The notes under the pieces are model-generated. The model saw nothing but the letters and a program-made list of their open reading frames with translations, had not been told where the DNA came from and did no database searches. From Archegozetes longisetosus (lineage: Eukaryota; Arthropoda; Arachnida; Sarcoptiformes; Trhypochthoniidae): a stretch of DNA of 64,000 nucleotides. The translations under genes and the position numbers were made by a program. How positions within the stretch are numbered: the stretch's first letter is position 1; every line of letters starts with the position of its first letter. Positions 29,808 through 46,206 of the stretch are shown in pieces. Location: positions 10,051,129 through 10,115,128 of the forward strand of contig JAEMBT020000007.1 of the NCBI GenBank assembly GCA_018873245.2. The letters run 5' to 3'.

Positions 29808-32065
29808 TTCTTTGCTTTGACTTCTGATTTAATGATTCGATAGACTTGAACAGATTTTGATGTATTTGAGACACTGTTAATACTTAGTTAAAACTACAAC
29901 AAAACAATATTTGATTACATAATCATGTGATTCACTGAGTGTCGAGCATTATTTAGACTTAACTCAACCTAAGATTCAGCACCTTTTACAACACAGATGT
30001 AGTGGGAAAAGACTAGAAATGCACTTTTATAAAGTTTACTACAATTTACAATAGACGCCTTTCTACGCATTGAAGTTTCTGGTCTCTGAAACGACAACTG
30101 AGAGTAGGAAATGCAGTTACGCTTGGTTCAATGTTATAGCAATTATAGCATTGAATCATTGAATTTGTTGAGTTTGTGTGAAACAGTGTACTCTCCATTA
30201 TTACAAGTTTTATCCTCAATTTTATGTTTGTCAGTCAATGTTAATGATATCCTTAGAATAGTAGTTCCTCTGAAAAGCTTAAAAGTTAGTTCATATATTG
30301 AAGGAAGTTAGATTAAGTTTAGTTAAGTAAAGTTAGGTTAGGTTAGGTTAGGTTGGGTTAGGTTAGGGTAGTTTTATTTGGAACGCACAACTTTGTCGCT
30401 TGCAAGCTTTTTTGAAAGGAAAATTCAAAATGAAACATTTCTAATTTCGATAAGGTGATGACAAAGTAGGAAAAGGAAACATGATTACTAAGCTTTTAAG
30501 TGCAATCAAATATTCTTTATAAAACTGATCACTATTTGCATTATTTTGTATAAACAGAAATTTAATGATTTACAAAACTGCATAGAAAAGTGCTGCAATA
30601 TTAGACCTTTCAAGTGTATTTTCTATAGAATTTACTAAAGTTTGCAAATAATCATTTTTACCACTAAATTGCTTATTGATGTTGAGTGGCACCGCTTCAG
30701 TAGATCCTGACTCTGAACAAAAATTGTCGAATACAACAAAAATTCCAATTTAAATTTTATTAGAACGGAATGAACTATAAATAAACTCATATGAGTATAT
30801 TTAACAAAACTGGCAACGAATATAAAGCCAAAAAGTCCTGAAAGACTATCTTTGTTGAGAAAAACGAAAATATTAGAGTATTTCGCATTCTTTATTGAAT
30901 ACTAAAAACAAGAGTTGCCATGCATTCAATTTATACTGTTAAATCTAATAAGGTCTGCAATAATCATAGGCATCAAATACGTTTTAATTAAAGAACCCAC
31001 AAGAATAGGCTCCTAAAAATCAGAAATCAAACTAAACAAAAACTAATCTGCAATTTTTAAGGAGAGAGAGAGAAGACCTCTTAGTTTGTCAAAAGTAGTT
31101 GTTAAGAGAGAGTCAGTAGAACTGAGTTGTTGTAAAGTATTAGTTATAATGAGAAAGTGGCATAAGGTGCAACTTGAGCTACAGAACACTTGGTTTTTTG
31201 TTTAAAAAGATAGTTTGAACTAAATATAATACTCTGAAAATTTGAAATATTTGTTCATATTGTAGAAACTAATAACTGGTCAACTTTTCGAACAATTGCA
31301 ACGTTGTGAATTGCATGGTTTAAATTGATATCGCTTCTCCACACTATATTCATATATGCTATATACATATTCTTATAGATTGTAATGCAGAGAATGATTT
31401 GCAGTGATATCTAGCGAATTGGCAAAAGCTTTTCTCTTGTGTTGCGATTCATAGTATATGAAAACTATGAATGAAACCCCTTATAACAATCTGGTAGATT
31501 GAGTCGCAATTCTTGGTACAACTCATTGCCGACCGTTATTTATGTGACTATAGAAAGAAATGGTTTAGGATAGAAGCGAAAATTTTCTCCAAAATGTAAA
31601 ATCGATTCTTTAAAATTAGCATTAGTTGAAAGGTTATTATAATATTGAGTGAAACATTACTTATAGCTTTGCCGCAAACCATTATTGTATTACAGGTAAG
31701 TCTATCGACATTACTATTGATATATTAGTGGGTTTTGCTCCAAACACACTAACACTGGTCTTACATACAGTCTTATGAATGCTGACAAATCGTATTATTT
31801 TTAGGTTTATCTCCAAAACATGACATGACCTCTCATTGCTTTAAAGTCAAAGGTCATAACATGTTTGTCATGATTTTGGTTTAAAAGTAAACAATAGTGT
31901 AATTAATTAGAATTATTGTTAGAATTATTGGTTTTAATAATTAATGTTTAAGTGATTTTACGCGTTATCCATATTTAATAATCATATGATTTGTCAATAA
32001 ATGTTTTGATTAATACCTAATAATGTGTTGTTCTTCTAAAACAGATAGTAATCAAGTCTTAAACA
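29808..32065. other. Divergent intergenic region SAC1 / NWD2-like
   Basis: The 5' ends of two genes face away from each other here, so both promoters lie inside. It carries the interstitial TTAGG array and a GA run. A possible splice acceptor (AAAACAG at 32038-32044) just before the NWD2-like ATG suggests an untranslated first exon somewhere upstream. No protein gene recognised. Confidence 0.6.
30333..30367 (+). repeat. Interstitial telomere-type (TTAGG)7 array
   Basis: Seven tandem 5-bp units, six perfect TTAGG and one TTGGG, preceded by degenerate TTAAG/TTTAG-like units from about 30312. TTAGG is the telomere repeat of most arthropods, so this is a short interstitial telomeric site. Confidence 0.9.
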
Positions 32066-35000
32066 ATGGGCAGTAATTGTTCATCATTGAGAAGAAATGG
32101 TAAAAAAGATAAAGAAAAAGATGAAGAATCAGAAGATAACGGGTCAGACATTTGTTTTTGATTAAACCTATTTTATTGATATGTTTGATGGTTCATACTA
32201 TGTCTCGTCAGTTCATATTTCCTTCTATTAGACTATTTTGTCAAACAAACTGAGCGTGTTGCAGTTACTTTAAACTAAACATTGGTTATTAAACTGATTC
32301 AATGAACGCTAATCAAAGTTTTGCAAATATTAAAAAATACATGAATTGCAATAAAATGCATGTCAATTATAACTAGTTATCAATTTTGACTATTTAACAT
32401 GTAATGCAGAATGCGTGACAAACATTAACTCAATTATGAAAATTGGTATCTTTTAAACTATTCAAACGATTAGAATATCTGAGTTGACGTTTAAATGCTA
32501 AATCAAAAGTGATCAATAGAACCAGTAGAATCATATGGAATTGTCGTTCAAAGAAATAACGTTATAAACATGTTCACAAATATTAAAGTATGAGTTTCTT
32601 TAGAATTGAATTACATTCTGTTATAAAGTAATTTAATTAGAAGAGTATTTGATAGCAATCGCTTGTTTTATTGCTATTTTCCGGAATGGAGTAACTTAGA
32701 TTTGCAGATATAACTTTTATCCTAAATTTCTATTAAATAACTGACAATTTGGGCATTGTTACGGTGCAGCATTCAGTGCTATCCTTTCGAAATGAGTCGA
32801 ATCAATTACTAATTAGTAAGTAGTAAATTGCATTTAATCAAATAACTTTTATGGACTTGTTTCATGTTCTCATTGCCTGTAATTGATTTTCTGTCAAATA
32901 TTTAAAGCAATGCTTTAGTTATCCCTTGGGCTGATGCGAAACTAAGTTTAAGTTTTACGAACAGTCTGAATTTAATTATAATATTCCTGAATTGATGAGA
33001 ATTTAATTTATTAGAAACTTCTGCTACTCCACGACTAACAAATTGGCTGATACTTGATATCTAGTTCTGAGAAACTTTTGGTTAGCAATAGTAATAAATG
33101 TGGTGTTTTTACAGCACTCGTAAAATTACAGAAAAGCATAATGACTAAAAAATGATAAGCTATCACAACCTAATATTGATTTGATTCAAAATAAGCACAT
33201 TTTCAATAGCTAAAAACCCACTTGTTTCTAATGAAAATACACAGTAATAGCCTCTCGTGAATTGTTGACGTCAGAGTAGTTTTTGTTGAAGCGAAATTAT
33301 TTTCATGTAAAAAGTATTCTCCAAACTTTAATTCCTATGAGATTTTCTGTACAACAGCATTTGTTTGCGATTCAAAATAACTCACATTTTTCATGCTTTA
33401 CACTCAATTTCAGCTGAACATCTCGAAAAGTTATATTATAACTCATAGTTGGCGTTATGCCTGAAATTCAGAGCTCAATTTAGAGACCAACTACTTGTTT
33501 AAGAAAATTTATAATTATAAAGTGAATAGAAGTGAAAATGATCTGCTCGTTACAGAGCATCATATATCTGTTATGGGCTCATTGATTGGTCAGTTTCATT
33601 AAGCTTTAGATACATGTCAACATTTAGTTTAACTTTGATTTTAAAAAAGAATTAAATTATTAGTAGTGACTATATTGATTAATATCTTTCTATTTTTCAA
33701 ATAAACACAGTTTTGAATGTATTCAACTTAATTTTGAAAGAAATAGTTCTTAAAAGACATTTGAAGTGAAAGATTTGGCTGTATATTCAGAATGGGTAGA
33801 TAATTGTGACTTGTGTATATTCTGACAGAGTACATAATGCTATGTATATTAACTTTGAGTAAACTATCATGTTCATCATTAATAAGGATGACCCGATTTG
33901 ATAGAATAGCAAAATAATTGTGTTAATTTTGTTTTCATGTTTAGCACAACATTGAAATAAAAATTAATTAAATGGATTATACTTAAATGAAAAATTATTT
34001 TGAATTACACTCTGAGATAAAAATTCAAGAATTATTACTATTATTAAAATGAATTTCAATCTTTATTGTATCTTTGGGTTAAACAACAAGATTGAAGTGA
34101 CAACTGATACTCAGAAGCTCATTAGAAGATACAAAGTGCTTTACTATTAGCTTAACTTATTATTAGTCCTCGAATCAATTTATAAAGCTTTTAATTGAGT
34201 TTAAGCTTTGTTTATTAGTTATACATTGATTCGAACTATTCAGGCTTAACATAGCTACAATTTTAAAACCTTCATAAATAGAGAAGTGTTCGTAATAGTA
34301 GTATCTTAAGGTTTTCGGCTTTACTACAGAATTGTCACACACGCTGCGGCAGATCGCACTTTTATTAGCGGCTAAGCTATTCTCACTCAATCTAATTCCT
34401 ACAGTATTTTATTGCCACGTTAGCTGATAATACAGTTTTACAAGCCACAGTTTAGCAGAGCAGTCTTTTAGTCTCTAACTTATTAATAACAATCAAGAGA
34501 AAAGTTTAGGAATCATTTTTTGAATTAGAGAAAACTTATACTTCAAAGTTCATGTACTTATTCCAAACTTTGGTTCAGATTTTTTGTATTAATCTTTTCA
34601 ATCAAGTTGTTTTTGAGTTGTAAAAGTATCATTCTTTCGATAAAATAGACCTTTGAATGAGAGAAAAAACTCAAATCATTCAGTGGATAGTTTGCCTTAT
34701 GGTAGAAGTTCTCCTCCAGCGTCGGCAAAGTCTTCCCATGAAGAACCCAGTTCTCAAGTGAATGGCGAAACTCAGATAACGGAAGCGTTGCCAACCATAT
34801 ACGTGCCGAGTGCCAAAGAAGACTCAAATCTTTTAGGTCCACCATCAACTGCTGCGTCTCCATGTCCATCATCACAAACTCCTTCTCCATACACGACTCC
34901 CTCATCAGTTAAGATTCATCCATCGCTCTCGCCAACTGGTTTACCAGATCTGAGCAGTTTCTCAGAAGATGTGAGAGCCTTACTGATAGGAGCTAAAAAT

Positions 35001-38000
35001 GGAGAACTTAAGTTACCTGAACTTCCAAAAGAACTATTTGTCTACGTTTGCGCTAACTTTAATGGTAATAAAGAAAGTTATATCGCCAATACATTTCTTT
35101 ATTATTAAACAATACATTTTTACAGAAACCGAACCTGAAAGAATCGAATTAACGAATAATGTTTTTCCGAAAATTCGTCGATTTTTTGCTGAAAAAGGAC
35201 ATTCGATAATATTTGTAGACATGCATTGGGGCATTTCAAACGATTTTTTAGATGATCATTGCTTTCGTGAACTATGCCTGGATACATTGAAAGTATTACG
35301 AGATCGCAATCAACTCATTATTCTTGTAAGACTTAGTACTTTCTTATATAGCTTGTAATAGAAAAAAACTTATACTTTATGTTATTATTCTTACTATTTA
35401 TATTCAGATAATACTTAATGAAGAATCAGAATCACCACCACTTCCTCGAAACATCGTTGATTCAGATTTTAATAATGCATTAAAGAACATGAGTGAAGCG
35501 GACAGAGAATTATTTCATAAATGGTACGTGAGGGACGAAAACGCAATACCTGCTTGTTATGTAATGCAACCGGTCAGCAAATATTTTCCATCAATTATAA
35601 GCGACTCAAAAGAGAAGAGACAGTCGGGGATCGATGAGTGGCGTAAAGAATCCAAACAAATGAAAGTCGCATTAAAGGATATTATGACCGAGTCTAAAGA
35701 GTCAATGAATACAAAGTATATGAAAACTATATTAGAAGATGAAGTGAAGACCGCTATATTAGGTGAGCCATCATTGTCTAAGAGGTCACTTCTAGTGCAA
35801 CGAAGTTTGACACAAATTCCTGCCAAAACATCTGATTCTTCTTTCGACGAAATCCTACAAAATCGATTCGAAAAGCTCAAGGTATTACTCGATGATAATA
35901 TACCAGATTCTCAAAAACTAGTCTTTCAATTGGATTGGCACGAAGACGGCATTAAACCTGATTCAATCCAAGAGCATAAACAATATATTGAAGATCTCTC
36001 TACTTCTGTGATGGAAAATCTTAAGAAATTGATTGAGGGTGTAATTGAAGAAGGAGCTCAACAAGAATCTCAAATACTGAATCCTGGTATTGAAGCAAAG
36101 CTGCATCTTGAGCTCATAAGGCAAGCACTGGCTTGCAATTCACATGTAAATAGTTTCATAACTCATCCAATCGTTTTGAATCAATTGCATACATATCTGA
36201 GTTCTGAGTCAAGGCAGCCATTCATCATAACCGCTCCTTCAGGTCATGGAAAGTCAGCGTTAGTATCAAAGGCAGCTCAGGAGATAAGCAATTGGCTGCC
36301 GAACTTTTCAGTCATATACCGCATCGCCAATGTTTCATCTGAATCATCGTCTGAGGCACAGATACTTCGCAGTATATGTGAGCAGTGCTGTGCTCTCTAT
36401 GGCGAACATGTAAGTCTTGCGTCACAGCTATTAGTCGACAGGATCGCAACTCTAAACCTTCTATTGGGAAAAGTCTGTTTCGAACGACCATTGATTATCA
36501 TAATTGATGGTCTCGATCAAGTAGGTCCGTGTCAGTTGGATTGGCTGCCAAACGAGCTGCCGACGAATATGAAACTGATTCTGACGTTTAGAGACGATTC
36601 AGCAGAACTTGAGTTACTCAAAAGTCGTTTCACTGACGAATCGTGCTTTTTCGTTGTCCCTAAACTTTCACTCAATGAATCTCTCGATATAATTGAAAAC
36701 AATCTGTCGCGTAGAAATCGAACCTTGACTGACGCACAAAGACAGTTGTTATCTCTTTGTGTCCACGAGTCACAATCTCCTCTATACGCACAGCTATTGG
36801 GCTTTTGTGCGTCCCAATGGCATAGTATTAAAAGTCCGGACGAGTTATCCATCAAGAAGACAGTCGATGGCTTAGCGTTGAATATATTTTCTCAACTTGA
36901 AGGCTATGTTGGCGCTCCTGTGTTGAGGTTCATAATCGGTCTTTTAGTAACGAACAAACATGGTTTGTCGGACAACGATATGTTAGACTTGTTGTCGAAT
37001 GAAAAAACAGTTCTCGATCGAGTCTTTGCACATAACATACACATCTCATCTATTAGACGTTTTCCAGTTTCGATCTGGATTCGGGTGAAAAAACATTTGG
37101 AATTTTTTCTCATAGAAAAACAAATAAATAAAAGAACTATTATTTCGTGGAAAAGTGATTTATTCAAAAATATAGGTCTCCAGTATTTGAAGGCAGATCA
37201 GGAAATACTCAATAATTGCAGGAATGCTTTAATCAATTACTTTGAAAGTATTTGGTCTGCTGGAAAACGGAAATCATGCTTAGTTAAACGTCAACAATCT
37301 ATAGATCAAATGAATATAGGCGAGCCATTATCTATTGAGAGAAAAGTTGAAGAACTTCCGTATTTAGTACTTGAAGACGACGAAAAGGCCATCAAAGGCA
37401 AAGATGATTATCTTTTGAATCATGAGTGGCTGTACTATAAGTGTTGTGCTTCTGATCCTGTCACGTACTTAGAAGATATTGAACTATATTTATCAAAACA
37501 TAATGAAGACAAGCATGAACTCGAATTGTTGTCTAAAGTAATACGTGCTTCAAGTTATCCATTGAGATATGACGGCTCACAGATATTAACACAACTCTAT
37601 TGTCGTTTATGGCAATTCTTTCAAGAGTCTACAAATTCAGAAAAATATCCAAAACTGAACACTATTTTTACACATTCATCCAAGCCATTCATTACTTCAC
37701 TTTTACCATTAAATACTCAATTAATGAATTCACTCAATAGTTCAAATGAAATTTCATCGCCAGACAAATCTCAAAACGATGCCAATATTGCATGTTATAC
37801 TCACTTATTTTCCATAAAAGACGACAACAACCACTTGATTGCCATATCTCTAGAATCAGATGAGCTGACGGTTTGGAATATTTACGACGAAAAGCCTGTT
37901 CGCACACTTCGAGGCATCAGTCAACCACGAGATGTGAAAATGATTGATAGATACAGAGCAATAGTGTTGTGTAACCGTGAACTCAAGCTCTACAATTTAG

Positions 38001-39386
38001 ATACGGGCACTTTAGAAACTAAACTGAAAGGTGTTATGAACCAAAAGATGCCATATTATGGTTTGCATGACGATAAGTATGTGGTGGCCCTCTCCAGAAA
38101 TAGGATGTACGTCAACATGATTAACATCATGACTGGGGTAAGACTGTTGACAATTATTCGATCAGTTTATTGAATAATTTCTTATTAGGATTTGGAAACT
38201 ACGTTCAAAGTGGGCGAAGACAGGTTTCTCAACAGTCTGCTTGTCAGTGCAAATGGAAAGATATGCGTTTGTGGCGATGAAACCCAAAAACCCTTTCCTT
38301 TACTAGTTTGGGATTTAGCTAACCGTAAGCTATTATATGACTTAAGAATACCTCATCACGAGTTCATAACTCGATTATCAGCGATTAGCAACGATGGACA
38401 TTATGTGGTATCTGTTTGCAAGGTTAGCAATCATTCAAGTTAGATCTTGATAATAGTTTGCTAATGAAATCAAACAATTTTAGGAAATGAATACTTCATC
38501 TCCCAATTTCATCATTGTCTATGATTTGCAAAGTGGGACGTTATTTAAGAAATGGAAACCAGAATGTAATTCAGTCAGTATTGCAATTTCAACACAGAGC
38601 GGTTGTGTTATGAATGGAGTCGAGAGCAGACATGTATTGGTTTGGGATCTGTCGACTGGAACTAAAAAGTATTTTTATTTTACTAGTTATAATTCAGATT
38701 CCCAGTTATCGGTTGTAAAATTGGGTAACATAACACCAAATCAGAAAAATTTGAAAGCATTTTACAAGCTTTAAAGAAAGTAATTTTAATAATAACTTTT
38801 TACTATTTGTAAAAATATTTAATTAGTTTGCTTACGAAAAATCGATGAAAAGATACTTTTTAAACCGAATTCACAGATTTATAATATTTTAACCCTGATT
38901 TTAACCGAAATCCAGGACCTGAATCATAGTTTAAATTTTCTAATGCATTTTTATAACTAATAAATGACAGATATACTCTTCGTGGACACACATCTCCACC
39001 TGATGTACTCCAGGCAACAGAAAAAGGAAATCTATTTTTGTCATATGATTCAACGGGCAAAGATAGAAGTATTAGAATATGGGAACTCGATTCAGGTTTG
39101 TATTTGCAGTTTTAACTCATCCATACACAAAGCAGTGCTAATGAAACCGAAACAATTTTTACATTCAGGAACGTGTTTAACTGTTTACACACCTGATAGT
39201 CAAATAAGTTGTTGTCGTCTATCGCCAGACGGGAAGGCATTAGTTGTTGGACTTTCGTCTTCAATGGAACTCTACACTTTATTACTTTGCAAAGGAATGT
39301 CTGCCGAAGAAGCGAAATCTACAACTGTATCACAATATGGAGAGAGTGAAAGAGATGGGCAAATATTTGACTTAATGAAAGTATAA
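32066..39386 (+). CDS. NACHT and WD40 repeat protein, NWD2-like
   Basis: STAND-class P-loop NTPase with a WD40 sensor. Exons: 32066-32142, 34664-35064, 35126-35325, 35408-38137, 38189-38422, 38484-38668, 38971-39095, 39169-39386 (1389 aa, phases agree). The N-terminus MGSNCSS fits N-myristoylation (Gly2, Ser6) with a palmitoylatable Cys5. A Ser/Pro-rich linker follows. The region after it resembles NWD2's DUF4062-like segment: FVYVCANFNETEPERIEL, PKIRRFFAEKGH, DMHWGI, then WYVRDENAIPACYVMQP, the last close to vertebrate NWD2. The NACHT domain has Walker A TAPSGHGKSA (Lys about 508) and Walker B PLIIIIDGLDQVG (Asp about 593). WD40 repeats fill about residues 1015-1389 (VWDLANRKLLYDL, VLVWDLSTGTKKYTLRGHTS, RSIRIWELDS). 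Cellular role is not established. The join of exon 1 to exon 2 across 2.5 kb is the weakest part; exon 1 rests on phase and the myristoylation motif. Confidence 0.85.
32143..34663 (+). other. 2.5-kb NWD2-like first intron
   Basis: AT-rich, no recognisable gene or repeat. A missed small exon cannot be excluded. Confidence 0.55.
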
Positions 39387-40150
39387 TTTATTCTAAATAA
39401 AAATGACTTATATAAAGATGCACTTAATTAATATAAAACTAAATTATGTAATTATTGTGAGAATTATTGATGTAAAGAAAAATTGAATAATAAATAAGTG
39501 ACGAGTAATTGACAATTTAACTGTTTTTCAGCTCTGTTTCACTAATCAGTTAAGTCAATCGATCAGAAGTCAAGGACTTTTGAAACAATAATTTTTAGCT
39601 CGAGTAAAAGCTGCAGTAGTTCAATGCGCTGAAAGCTTCATTCGTGACTAAAAGAAAGAAGGATATTAAGAATATCAGCTTGACTTGAGAATTTCAGACA
39701 GTATTGTTGTAAATGACTCCCTGTCAATAACATTATACAACTTGAAGTTTGGTTTAGGACTGCTTTTTCAGTGTAATAATTATTTATCCTAAGGTAAACT
39801 TAAGCACGAGCGCGATATATAAGAATACTGTGAGACTCGAAAGTAAAGCCAAACTTATTTTATTAGAAACTATAGAAACATGACATAAAATGCTTTGACA
39901 ATATTCCAACTGATAAAGAATAACCATTTGAGCAAGAAGAATAACTAAATGGCAGTCATCTTATTTATATTTATGTTTTCAACTTCAATTTAGATCAATA
40001 CACATGTCATATCTGAAATGATAAATCAAAACAAACTAAGTTTTAAGATAAGAAAGTATTGATTAACATAGTATTGAAAAATAGTTTAAGTTCCAAATAA
40101 GGCATAGATTATCGAAACAAACATTTTTCTTGTTTTCATTCAGTCAAGTG
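39387..40150. other. NWD2-like 3' UTR and Rab6-like 5' region
   Basis: AATAAA at 39396-39401 ends the NWD2-like transcript. A pyrimidine-rich splice acceptor (TTTTCATTCAG, ending 40143) lies just 7 nt before the Rab ATG, so the Rab6-like gene may carry an untranslated first exon here. Confidence 0.6.
39396..39401 (+). promoter_or_regulatory. Polyadenylation signal, NWD2-like gene
   Basis: AATAAA 10 nt past the stop codon. Confidence 0.5.
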
Positions 40151-40795
40151 ATGGCCGGTTTGCCACAAGAGTATGACTATTCCTCATCAAAATACAAAGT
40201 GGTTCTATTGGGAGAACGAGGAGTAGGTAAGACATCGATTGTCAACAGATTCGTTTACGACAAATACAGTCATAAATATGAGGCAACTCTTGGCGTTGAC
40301 TTCCTTTCAAAAAGAGTTAATATAGAAAAACGATCTGTTCGTTTACAAGTTTGGGACACTGCCGGACAAGAGTCGTTCAGATGTCTTATTCCAAGCTATA
40401 TAAAGGGTTCGCACGTGGCTATCATTGTCTACGATATAACTGATTACAACTCATTCGTTGAAACAGAGAAGTGGATTAACGACGCAAAGAAAGAAAGAGA
40501 TGAAGAGGTGATCCTAGTACTGGTGGGCAATAAGGCAGATATGAGTGATATTCGTTCAGTGGACACCTCAGTTGCATTAGAAAAGTCTAAACAATATAAT
40601 GCTTTGTTCGTGGAGACAAGTGCTCAAACTGGTTTCAATGTTAAAAAACTATTTGAAGATATCGCTCACGCCTTGCCTAACATTGAACCGATTGATAATC
40701 GCATCCTATCTCACGAAAAAAGTGGACAATTGAGTAGTGCAACAGTCGATCAATCTATCGATCAAAACAAACGTGAAAGCAGATGCAGATGTTGA
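40151..40795 (+). CDS. Rab6-like small GTPase, single exon
   Basis: Ras-superfamily GTPase that should act in Golgi/endosome vesicle traffic. 214 aa from ATG 40151. All G motifs are intact: GERGVGKTS (P-loop), YEATLGVDFLSK (switch I), WDTAGQES (switch II), GNKADM and ETSAQ (base recognition). It ends CRC, a CXC double-geranylgeranylation site. ATLGVDFLSK, VRLQVWDTAGQ, FRCLIPSYI and VYDITDYNSF identify Rab6 as nearest relative. It differs from canonical Rab6: switch II has GQES where Rab6 has GQER, and the middle is diverged. The coding part has no intron, unlike most genes here, so it may be a retrocopy-derived paralogue, but the frame is fully open and looks functional. A splice acceptor 7 nt upstream hints at a 5' UTR intron. 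Confidence 0.93.
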   Translation: MAGLPQEYDYSSSKYKVVLLGERGVGKTSIVNRFVYDKYSHKYEATLGVDFLSKRVNIEKRSVRLQVWDTAGQESFRCLIPSYIKGSHVAIIVYDITDYNSFVETEKWINDAKKERDEEVILVLVGNKADMSDIRSVDTSVALEKSKQYNALFVETSAQTGFNVKKLFEDIAHALPNIEPIDNRILSHEKSGQLSSATVDQSIDQNKRESRCRC

Positions 40796-41125
40796 ACAAA
40801 TAATCTCAAGTCTTAAACGTTGTCTTCAACTTTGTTCAGATGCATTTTATTATGATTTTATTGAATAGCAAACCATTAACTTGAAAATCACTTCAAACTC
40901 ACTTCAAATACGACTTCAAGTTATTACAACTTATAGAAAGTGAACAACTAATGACTAATCTTAGTTTGGTGTCATAAATGTTTGTAATCAAGTTTTTAGG
41001 TTGTCTTTTGAGTTTATCTTAACTCCAATTCAGTAATGATTAGAAAAGATTTGAGCAAACTTTTTAATACTATATTTTACTTAAAGAATTGGACTCTTAT
41101 CTAATCTTATATATAGTTTGGACTC

Positions 41126-41131
41126 AATAAA
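41126..41131 (+). promoter_or_regulatory. Polyadenylation signal, Rab6-like gene
   Basis: AATAAA 330 nt past the stop codon. Confidence 0.4.
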
Positions 41132-41592
41132 AGCTTAAATCAACTAAACATTATTCCATTTTAATGATTAAAAAAATTTGTTAACAACTATAAGTTATTG
41201 TTAGTAAACAAATATTGAGACAATTAAAACTTTCATATTTTTACTTTAATGTAAATTTATTTTTCCAAACGATATAATAGAGTAGACTCAAAGTATACTA
41301 ACCTGGTCTAAAACTTCAATTATTTTGCACTTCAATGCGTAGATTATATTCTATTACTAAAGTTGAAGATTGCCTCTAGCTTAATTACTTTCATCAATTT
41401 ATCTGTAAACACATTAAATTCTGTTTTACTGCTACTTTCAGAAGATAAGTTTATATTTCAAAATTTTAAAAAACAATCAAAATCTTAATCGTCGATAGCA
41501 ACCGCAAGTGATCGGCTGCGATTTGAACACAGACATAATATCCTAGATATGATCGAACTTATAGAGCATTAATCAAATTTGGCAACAAATTG

Positions 41593-41670
41593 GTGCGCAT
41601 CGCAAGGAGGTTGACATAGCAACAGTTTTTTTCTTGTTGCTGCTGCAGATTATCAAATTTTGAACTGTAC
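41593..41670. repeat. Dispersed repeat, copy 2
   Basis: Same orientation as and roughly 70% identical to 9581-9654. It contains GGTTGACATAGCAACA, a TTGTTGCT partner and a shared TGTAC end. Confidence 0.6.
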
Positions 41671-41703
41671 AACAATACAGTTCAACTGTACAACAGTACA
41701 GTT
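41662..41703. repeat. Two tandem 21-bp palindromic units
   Basis: The units start at 41662 and 41683. Each reads AACTGTACAAC(A/G)(A/T)TACAGTT-like and is itself nearly self-complementary. They abut dispersed repeat copy 2. Confidence 0.75.
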
Positions 41704-41764
41704 GAATCATTTTTGTATTAAGCTAAATGCTAGAACCGATGGAATAATTTAAAAGCTATCGATT

Positions 41765-41770
41765 TTTATT
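41765..41770 (-). promoter_or_regulatory. Polyadenylation signal, RPB2
   Basis: AATAAA on the - strand 37 nt past the RPB2 stop codon. Confidence 0.6.
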
Positions 41771-41806
41771 GAATTGAAAATAAATGCAAAAGTAATTACA
41801 AAATGA

Positions 41807-45522
<3,716 letters not shown>

Positions 45523-46206
45523 TTTAATTTATTTTATTCTATTTAAGACTTTAATCGTTAAAACTCAAAACACAATAAAATCGTTTACTTCTCACGCATT
45601 TGTTTTGTGTAGAGTTTAATGATTTACAATAAATGACGTCTGGTTTTGTTTTAACTAACTTATCTAGTAGTTTGAACTGACTACTATTAATAACATGAAT
45701 CTATATTATTTGACAAATCCAATCATTTTATAGGTATTAACTTAATTTTAAATCCAGTTATTTTTAAAGAAATTTCAGAGCTATTAATAGAGCTGTCTAA
45801 TTGTAATTATGAAATTTAAAGCACAGCTTTATAGTTAACGTTAAAAGAGCACTTCATAAGGGATAATGCAATAGAAAGTGAACCTTTCTTCTCTCGAGTT
45901 AAGAACTAATCAGTAAGATTCTCTAAAAGCCATCCACACTTTGAAAGTTTAAAAAGTTTAAGCAAATAAAGACAACTATAATTGAGTTTTCTGATAATAT
46001 CCAAGATATCAATTTTCTAAACTAAATTGAGTGAATCACTTACATTCAGTCATAACTGATTTATTAATTGGTTTATATATAATGCATTAGATGAGAGAAT
46101 ATTTAATTTAGGGAATACAAAATTTACTTTTAATATAAAAAATAATTTACAATAATATATAAAACAATGAGATATTAAAGAACTTATGGTGATATATCAT
46201 AAGGGT
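45523..46206. other. RPB2 upstream / haspin downstream spacer
   Basis: Same-strand genes with 684 bp between them. It must hold the RPB2 promoter; no TATA-like or other motif stands out from the AT-rich background. Confidence 0.6.

Larger units (their letters stand above)
40796..41806. other. Convergent 3' region Rab6-like / RPB2
   Basis: Contains the Rab6-like polyadenylation signal (41126-41131), the second copy of the dispersed repeat, the 21-bp tandem palindromes and the RPB2 signal (41765-41770). No gene seen. Confidence 0.7.

Noticed and set aside
30111..30311. 66-aa frame just left of the TTAGG array
   Set aside because: Starts at ATG but has no recognisable motif, and lies in a divergent promoter region; probably chance.
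35557..37167. Open frames on the - strand opposite the NWD2-like big exon
   Set aside because: Shadows of a recognised coding exon, with no domain of their own.
39798..39812. 15-base match (reverse complement) to 12717-12731
   Set aside because: Flanks do not align; a few 15-base matches are expected by chance in 64 kb compared against itself.
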